Source: Volvariella volvacea V23 | Taxonomy: Eukaryota > Basidiomycota > Agaricomycetes > Agaricales > Pluteaceae | Direction: 5' to 3' | Assembly: GCA_000349905.1 (NCBI GenBank) | Contig: KB722762.1 | Coordinates: forward strand, 451,569 to 463,492 | Length of the DNA stretch: 11,924 nucleotides | Part shown: positions 7,252-11,924 of the stretch, one piece after another | How positions within the stretch are numbered: position 1 is the stretch's first letter | Layout of the letters: each line of letters opens with the position of its first letter | The notes under the pieces: generated by a model | What the model was told of the DNA's origin: nothing | Seen by the model: only the letters and a program-made list of their open reading frames with translations | The model's database searches: none | Made by a program: the position numbers and the translations under genes

Positions 7252-7830
7252 CTTGAAGATAAATAAAGGTAAATAAAAGGATATAATCTCCTGGGTGAGG
7301 AAAAGTGGGGGGTAAGAATGAAGGTATCAAAGTGGGAGTCCTGAGTGAAGAGTGTAGCACACAGACCAAAGGACACATAAGCTGGGTCGGCATGTACGCG
7401 TAAGCCCATGTCATGCGCAGTCAATGTGGGAATGGGACGGAGTCATATGAAATCATAACTGGTTGTCTGACTCGACACATGTTCATCTAGAACAAGATCG
7501 GATCATTGGACTCAATACGAAACAAAGGGCATATCATAAATGAGAATATGGAGACAGGTAGAGTGGGTATAGGGTATGGATAAGTGGGTATGTGTAGGTA
7601 ATGATAGTGTGTAAGAAGGAGAATGAGGTAATACATATTATGTATTGAAGATATAATGGAAGGGAAGTAATGGAAAAGGAAAAGGAAAAGGAGAATGAAA
7701 TGATGAAGACGCTTGGTGGGTGTCAATATGACTGTAAACACTGGGTGAGTGCTTGGTTGGTGTAGTGTAGACACTTAATGGGCATCTGAGTGTCGGGTGT
7801 TTATGTCGAGGGCTCTTACAAGCCCTGACA

Positions 7831-7867
7831 TCACCCCGGTGTTTAGTGTGATTCGTCCTCGAATCAC
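7831..7867 (-). promoter_or_regulatory. Polypurine-tract region and stem-loop of element A
   Basis: On the minus strand the bases just before the LTR read ACACCGGGGTGA, a short purine-rich tract suitable for plus-strand priming. Just upstream is GTGATTCGAGGACGAATCAC, a perfect 8-bp stem with a 4-nt loop (plus-strand arms 7848-7855 and 7860-7867). The TTCGAGGACGAA core is, from general knowledge, common just before the tract in Ty3/gypsy elements. Confidence 0.6.
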
Positions 7868-8016
7868 TCTTCTATGGGTGAGGTTGTGGTGATAGTGGTG
7901 ATTGGGGTGGGTGGGTGAGTAATTGTTGATTAGATTCGAGTATAAGATGGTTGATTAGATAGTTAGTTGGGTTTACTTGTTGTTTATTATAATATGATAC
8001 ATTACTGAAGGTTTTT
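7868..8016 (-). other. Element A 3' untranslated region
   Basis: This is a non-coding stretch between the last coding-like codon of element A and its polypurine region. It is rich in T and G on the plus strand, with GGTGATAGTGGTGATTGGGG-like purine runs that may act as an extended tract. No gene was seen. Confidence 0.4.
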
Positions 8017-8244
8017 TCAGGCCTTGGTTAGGCTAACAGCGGGTAGATATGTTTTTTCGCCTTGATCGGTTTCAATGGCGGTGATTTGGGTGCCGTCAGG
8101 TAGGTGGAAGGTGGAGAGAACCTTGCCGTATATGACTTGGGCAAGATGGTTGAAGAAGAAAACGCAGGTGTTGTTAGGGAAAATGTTTATGATGGTTTGG
8201 AGAAGAGGGGAAATTGAACGAAATAAATAGGGGAACGGAAGTTT
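8017..8244 (-). pseudogene. Coding-like extension in frame after pol stop
   Basis: Directly after the pol TAA (8245-8247) the same frame stays open for 75 codons to TGA 8017-8019. The second half looks strongly coding: pieces such as NHLAQVIYGKVLS, FHLPDGTQITAIETDQGEK and YLPAVSL, with mostly C-ending codons as in pol. There is no ATG at the start. Either the TAA is a mutated CAA and pol once extended beyond its chromodomain, or this is a separate decayed or read-through module. I do not recognise a domain. Similarity to intact relatives would decide. Confidence 0.5.
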
Positions 8245-9637
8245 TTATGTGTCGTTCGTCTCTTCAGGGATGGAGTCAAACCATTGTTTGACCTTGCAGG
8301 GAATTGTGGCGTTGGGGTTGGGTCGCTTCTGATGGAAGTCCCTGAGCAATTGAACTGCGTGTTCTAAGTCATTGATAGGGATCCATAAGTCAAAGTCGTG
8401 TGACCAGCCTTTCCATTTGGCGTGATATTGCCATTTTTCAAAGGCATGTCACTGGTCGTATAGCTCCTCTATTTCATATTCCGGTTGGTCCTCCACTAAA
8501 ACAGGTGCTGGTTGGTGTTGATCGGCGATGAACTGTTGTTGGGAGGTAGTAGAACCGACATAGGGGGTAAGGAGGTTATAATGGAATACGTTGTGGATGA
8601 GGGACCATTTTTCAGGCAGTCGAAGGCGATATGAGACTGCTCCGATTTTTTCTAAGACTTCAAAAGGACCGTGTTTGCGGTTGGCTAATTTTCGTGATGG
8701 CTGCGTAGTACGGATGTTAGCAGCGGATAGCCAAACCTTTTCGCCAGGTTGATATTCCCTTTCAGGTTTTTTGTTTTTGTCTTCCTTAAGGAGCTCTTTG
8801 GAGATTTGCAGGTGTTCTCGAGCTCGTTCGCGAATGTTCTTCATTCTATTGATGAATTGACGTGCATCCTCTCGTTTGAATTGATGGGGGAAAAATTGCA
8901 CATCGTTGGGTTCTCTGCCTAAATTAATCATGGTGGGTGAAAATTCGGTGGACGAGGTGGGGTGGTTATTGTAAACTGCCTGAGCGACAGGTAGCCATTC
9001 GGCCCAATTGTTTTGCGCGTGGTTGGAGTAAAGTTGGAGGTATTTGGTGATTTCTGCGTTGATCCTCTTGACCTGTCCATTGGTTTGTGGGTGGTATGCG
9101 GTTGAACAGTTTGGGGTGATTTTGCATGCAGCGAGGATGTTGTTCATAAAGTGCAATGCAAATTGAGTGCCTCTGTCCAACACGATTTTCTTGGGTATGC
9201 CGAAGATGCTGAAAACCTTATCTCTATATATTTCTGCCACCTGTTTAGAGGTTAGATTGACGGTGACAGGGGTGAAAATTAAATATTTTGAGAAGTGGTC
9301 CACTATGTTTAGGATGGCGTTTGAGCCGTTAGACTCGGGAAGTGGACCAACCGCATCTATTGAAATGACTTCCCAAGGTTCTTGAGGGATGTCATAAGGG
9401 TGGAAGGTAGCACGATTTTTTGGGGGGAAATTCTTCAATTCTTGGCATCGGATGCATGCCTTGCAATATTCGCCTAGTTGGCGGTCCAGGCCTGGCCAAA
9501 AGAAGGTCTTCTTTATGTTGGTCAGAGTGGTTTTGCGTCCTGGGTGTCTGCCTAGTGGGTGGTCATGCGCGTTAAAGATTATCTGTCCTCTTAATACTGG
9601 ATCTTGTGGTACCCAGTATTGCCCTAAATTAGTTAGC
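8245..9637 (-). pseudogene. pol: Family A Ty3/gypsy pol 3' part: integrase and chromodomain (inactive)
   Basis: The frame begins at the family B insertion (9637) and encodes 395 residues to a TGA at 8449-8451, then 67 more codons to TAA 8245-8247. Numbering from the first visible codon, the zinc domain has H24, H31, C61 and C64. The integrase core shows D94 (SIDAVGPLP) and D154 (VLDRGTQF), but position 190, exactly 35 residues later in GQVKRINAE, is Lys instead of the catalytic Glu (codon 9067-9069). A GPY/F motif (KHGPFEVLEKIG) and LRLPEKWSLIHNVFH follow. The chromodomain starts at EYEIEELYDQ, is cut by the TGA, and resumes as FEKWQYHAKWKGW and DLWIPINDLE. Integrase joins retroelement cDNA into host DNA; chromodomains guide it to modified histones. 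Protease, RT and RNase H lie beyond the window. An apparent start at 9438 is an internal TTG. Confidence 0.95.
9633..9637. repeat. Predicted target site duplication of nested element B
   Basis: TTAGC (GCTAA on the minus strand) is the pol sequence directly next to the CA terminus of the B LTR. A second copy should follow the 5' LTR of element B to the right of the window. Confidence 0.5.
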
Positions 9638-9720
9638 TGTCAGTGACCGCGTCAAGCACTCGCGTGACCGGGATCAGAAATATAAAGAATAGGATAAAGA
9701 TAATAAATAGAGAGGGAATA

Positions 9721-9792
9721 AAATATCATAAAGGTCATAAAGGTCGTAGGCATCGTGAGGGTCGTAAGAGTCATGAAGGTCATGAAGGTTGT
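9721..9792. repeat. 9-bp tandem array in the B LTR
   Basis: There are eight contiguous 9-bp units with consensus AAAGGTCAT/GAAGGTCGT, starting at 9721, 9730, 9739, 9748, 9757, 9766, 9775 and 9784. Being a multiple of three, it yields a spurious repeated HD/YD peptide on the minus strand. The old B copy has only a short remnant at the corresponding place (about 1825-1865), so the array expanded or shrank between copies. Confidence 0.8.
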
Positions 9793-10056
9793 GAAAGGGA
9801 ATAATATAACTAACGGGCTCTACCCCACACATGGAGGGACAGGCATCGAGCCACCCGTATGAGAAGCAGACGGGCAGTCGACGGATGCGCACGAAGCATC
9901 TCACTCCGTCGACCAGATAAGAAGAATTATTTAATGACGATCTACTTACCACCATGAGTACTCGTATCGTAACAAGTTCATATCTCGGTCGTTGGAGTAA
10001 AGGCACTAGAGATATCACCTACGCAGCTCGACAAGGGCAGGGGAGACCAGATCTAG

Positions 10057-10087
10057 ACTGGGGAGCTACTTGCCAGGTAGCTCCAGT
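10057..10087. repeat. Conserved hairpin in B LTR
   Basis: GGAGCTAC (10062-10069) and GTAGCTCC (10077-10084) form a perfect 8-bp stem with a 7-nt loop, partly extended by ACTG/AGT outside. The hairpin is retained at 1555-1585 in the decayed B copy. Confidence 0.6.
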
Positions 10088-10714
10088 ATATATATCTATC
10101 TAATACATGCACGGACCATTGTGCTAATACTCGCATCATGATGGCATGATATGGCACCATCAGCGAACGCTTTTCTATCTATATCCTAGGGTTCTATCAT
10201 ATGACCTACCTCAGCAGTTCGCCTGCCAGTTTGTGCCTTTTTGGAGGTGGTCGCCCTATGGAGATGTATCTAGATGTAAAAGCTGTGGTATCCTACGTAT
10301 GTAATCGATATCTAATCTATACTACTGGATCTGGGAAGATAAGGAATGTGATATAAATAAAAGGTAATCTAAGCACTACTACTTGAGCGCTGGTCTAGGC
10401 GCTACTGGATAAGCGCTTGAGGGAATATAAATAAATGTGAAATATAAATATTGAAAGGGCGCTTTAGGGTGCTAGTGGGCGTGTGTTACGACGACGTTAC
10501 CTTAACGCGTCGTTCTTAGTCTAATGGTACTGAAGTATGTTTGATTAAAAACGAGTAAGATGACGAGAATGATTGAGGCCAACAATCGTTGAGTCGATTA
10601 TCCGTCAAAGGCGTTAATGAGGTAAGTTGAGATGTGATTCGCACAGCGAAGTACGAGGCAGATACAAGGGAGAGAACAGGAGGTCAAGCTAAAGATTATG
10701 CTAAAGCGGAGAGG

Positions 10715-10722
10715 TATTTATA
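10715..10722 (-). promoter_or_regulatory. Predicted TATA box of B LTR
   Basis: TATAAATA on the minus strand, in the context ACAGTATAAATACCTC, lies about 250 bp into the LTR. A start site near 10685-10690 would be expected. Short tandem repeats lie 45-110 bp upstream. Confidence 0.6.
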
Positions 10723-10767
10723 CTGTTTAGGTGCTTGACTAAGAAGGAAATGAGATGTTCGAGTCAT

Positions 10768-10827
10768 ATGTACGCGTAAGCTATGGACGCGTAATCTATG
10801 GATGCGTAAGCTGTACACACGTATATT
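10768..10827 (-). promoter_or_regulatory. 15-bp tandem repeats upstream of B TATA
   Basis: Units ATGTACGCGTAAGCT (10768-10782), ATGGACGCGTAATCT (10783-10797) and ATGGATGCGTAAGCT (10798-10812), plus a divergent fourth to 10827, lie upstream of the TATA box. The ACGCGTAA core is shared with the family A LTR (ATGTACGCGTAAGC at 7392-7405). Position and repetition suggest an upstream activating element. ACGCGT equals the yeast MluI cell-cycle box, which may be coincidence. Confidence 0.5.
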
Positions 10828-10969
10828 ACTATATGGAGAAAAGCTTTTGTAGTTACTGAAAACGGTTGTAACTACTCGAAATGAAACTGAGTCCTGATAG
10901 AAAGTTCGGAAGCGAGATGATAGTCTGAGAACACACAAGCTAATTTGACGGATTCTAACCATCGTAACA

Positions 10970-10981
10970 CTACCCCTCCAC
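10970..10981 (-). promoter_or_regulatory. Polypurine tract of element B
   Basis: On the minus strand the sequence GTGGAGGGGTAG directly precedes the LTR start TGTTACG. A purine-rich tract abutting the LTR identifies this LTR as the 3' copy and fixes its boundary. A small inverted repeat, CTAGAG/CTCTAG, lies just upstream at about 10990-11006. Confidence 0.65.
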
Positions 10982-11008
10982 TAGACTCGCTAGAGTGCTG
11001 CTCTAGCT

Positions 11009-11924
11009 TCAAAATCTCCTGGCCCTGCGGTTGCTGAAGAGTCGGGGTGCGTGAGGTAGCCCTTGAGGGCGAGTATCCCATTCATCTGCTGCCTTGTTGC
11101 CCCACCACGTGGTCTGGTCGTCGTTGATGTCGATGCGGGGTATATTACTAGGGGTACCCCACTGGGAATCAGTGAATGAGGATGGTCTGGGTGACATCGT
11201 AGCTGGCCGTTGACGAGGGAGGGGTCGTTGTCGACAAATGATTCGTCGTTTGTGGTAGGGGTGGATTCGCCGTCCATTGACGAAATGCAGACATTCTCGG
11301 TTGCACCGGAAGCACAGATTGACGACTGTGATGTGTTCCGTGTTGGGTCCTTCATTCATTCCGTACGTCTCAACTTGTGAGTACGTTTGTTTGTACCTCG
11401 AGTGGCAATCCCATCGCTGACAAAAGTATGATGGTGGCAATGGGGAACGTGTCTGGGTGATCTGTTCTATACCGTGGGAGTCTATAGATAGGTGGGGTGA
11501 CGCTTGGTGACGTGGGGGAATGGTGGATTCGGGTCCGGGTGTCATTGGGGGTGACGTGGGGGGTGTTCCTTGTGGCTGGTATGGGGGCGAGTCGGGAGTT
11601 GTAGTTACCGTCTGGGTAACTAGAATTACGGCTGGGGCCATTGCTGTGAATGGGGGGTTCGGGGGTGGATTTCCTGAATCCGTTGCTGAATGGTTGTTGT
11701 CTATTGATGACGTTACTGTGGCTACATCCTGTGGTAGCGAAGATGGTGGTGGTGGTGACCGTGGAGGGTCGGGTCTGGGGCCTGTCGCTGGTAAGTGTGG
11801 TTGGTCGTGAAGGGGACATACCAGACGGTCATTGTTGATATGAATGCCGTTTTTTGCTAGCGGGTACGTGAGAAGGGTCATTGTCGTGAGGTTGTCTTCG
11901 GCTGCTTGGTTCAGATACTGCACC
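11009..11924 (-). CDS. Element B 3'-terminal ORF: proline-rich, Cys/His-rich protein (partial)
   Basis: A minus-strand frame is open from the right edge of the window to TGA 11009-11011, giving at least 304 residues; the true start lies outside, since the first visible codon is GTG. Residues about 46-166 are rich in Pro, Ser and Thr and probably disordered. A compact region follows with C168, C173 and H174, then C204, C207, C211 and H213 (LCFRCNRECLHF), suggesting a zinc-binding fold, though not the retroviral C-x2-C-x4-H-x4-C knuckle. A basic tail (YHKRRIICRQR, NRRARRF) could bind nucleic acid. The stop lies 39 bp before the 3' LTR, so this is the last ORF of element B. It could be an accessory ORF after pol, or gag in a deletion derivative. 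I do not recognise it. Overlapping frames in both strands (10990-11355, 11370-11819, 11520-11838) look like shadows. Confidence 0.6.
   Translation of the reverse strand, partial: VQYLNQAAEDNLTTMTLLTYPLAKNGIHINNDRLVCPLHDQPHLPATGPRPDPPRSPPPPSSLPQDVATVTSSIDNNHSATDSGNPPPNPPFTAMAPAVILVTQTVTTTPDSPPYQPQGTPPTSPPMTPGPESTIPPRHQASPHLSIDSHGIEQITQTRSPLPPSYFCQRWDCHSRYKQTYSQVETYGMNEGPNTEHITVVNLCFRCNRECLHFVNGRRIHPYHKRRIICRQRPLPRQRPATMSPRPSSFTDSQWGTPSNIPRIDINDDQTTWWGNKAADEWDTRPQGLPHAPRLFSNRRARRF

Larger units (their letters stand above)
7093..7830 (-). mobile_element. 3' LTR of a family A Ty3/gypsy element
   Basis: A 738-bp LTR reads TGTCAGGG...CCACAACA on the minus strand. It is joined on its high-coordinate side to a polypurine region and pol on the same strand, which defines it as the 3' LTR. 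In sense order it has short U3 repeats (7690-7800), an ACGCGTAAGC motif (7396-7405), a TATATATA in the palindrome AGTATATATACT (7240-7251), a 14-bp hairpin immediately after (7183-7224), and two copies of CTATTCCCAAGCGAAGAAT on the plus strand (7185-7203 and 7121-7139). Its TTGTGGAAAAAGCGAATACT end region is the best conserved part among the three copies. Open frames at 7181-7424 and 7487-7774 are not genes. Confidence 0.95.
9638..10969 (-). mobile_element. 3' LTR of a family B LTR retrotransposon, nested in pol of A
   Basis: The minus-strand sequence runs TGTTACGATGG...GTCACTGACA, a 1332-bp LTR with TG/CA ends. The left boundary is fixed by abrupt interruption of the pol frame of A and by the matching 3' end of the old B copy at 1900. 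The right boundary is set by a purine-rich tract followed by TGTTACG. It contains 15-bp tandem repeats upstream of a TATAAATA, so about 1.05 kb lies downstream of the TATA, a long transcribed part for an LTR. It is CpG-rich and little decayed compared with the left half, so it is relatively young. Frames at 9674-10018 and 10696-10962 lie within the LTR and are not genes. Confidence 0.88.

Noticed and set aside
7487..7774. Minus-strand open frame of 95 codons
   Set aside because: It lies in the U3 of the A 3' LTR, is low complexity, and is broken in the other copies.
7093..7830. Possible 5' LTR with a tRNA primer-binding site
   Set aside because: Pol lies upstream of it on the same strand and the adjacent internal bases are purine-rich on the sense strand, so it is the 3' LTR. 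The primer-binding site is outside the window.
9167..9646. Plus-strand open frames opposite integrase
   Set aside because: They are antisense to a clear integrase coding frame with recognisable motifs.
9674..10018. Minus-strand open frame with an HD/YD repeat
   Set aside because: The peptide repeat is produced by the 9-bp DNA array inside the B LTR. The rest is LTR sequence that aligns with the decayed B copy.
10696..10962. Minus-strand open frame of 88 codons
   Set aside because: It covers the U3 of the B LTR, including the 15-bp repeats and TATA box, so it lies upstream of the predicted start of transcription.
11370..11819. Second minus-strand frame and plus-strand frames over the element B ORF
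   Set aside because: They are shorter, lack the Cys/His cluster and end within the larger frame. Gly/Val-rich plus-strand translations are the antisense of Pro/Thr-rich codons.

Overview
The window looks like a transposon-graveyard segment of a filamentous fungus. A basidiomycete, perhaps an agaricomycete, is my best guess. The reasons are a chromodomain-type Ty3/gypsy integrase, very AT-rich CpG-poor spacers, and relict coding frames whose stop codons are all explicable as C-to-T or G-to-A changes. No intact host gene, tRNA or rRNA is visible. The host assignment is inference from sequence style, not a match to a database.

Layout. From 1 to about 7092 the DNA is AT-rich and heavily decayed. 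It holds two solo LTRs of one retrotransposon family, here called family A: 559-1269 in minus orientation and 4444-5206 in plus orientation, each with a perfect 5-bp target duplication. The first sits inside an older, decayed LTR of a second family, B (about 490-1900). Around them lie relics of coding DNA: a frame on the plus strand with a zinc-finger-like motif and seven transition-type stops before an eighth (3311-3970), a minus-strand frame abutting the old B LTR (1903-2094), and four copies of a dispersed unknown coding family, C (199-513 +, 2151-2618 -, 5986-6258 +, 6398-6526 -). Two degenerate minisatellites with the same roughly 37-bp unit lie at 2905-3035 and 5530-5620.

From 7093 to 9637 lies the 3' end of a family A Ty3/gypsy element on the minus strand: the 3' LTR (7093-7830), a polypurine-tract region, an unexplained coding-like stretch (8017-8244), and the end of pol with the integrase zinc finger, DDE core, GPY/F motif and chromodomain (8245-9637). 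This pol is dead: the catalytic glutamate is lysine, and a TGA interrupts the chromodomain.

At 9637/9638 the pol frame is cut by the 3' LTR of a family B element, also minus strand: LTR 9638-10969, a purine-rich tract, and an open frame running off the right edge (11009-11924) that encodes a proline-rich, Cys/His-rich protein I do not recognise. B is therefore nested in A here, while an A solo LTR is nested in an old B LTR at the left end, so the activity periods of the two families overlapped. Both LTR families share an ACGCGTAAGC-type motif upstream of their TATA boxes.
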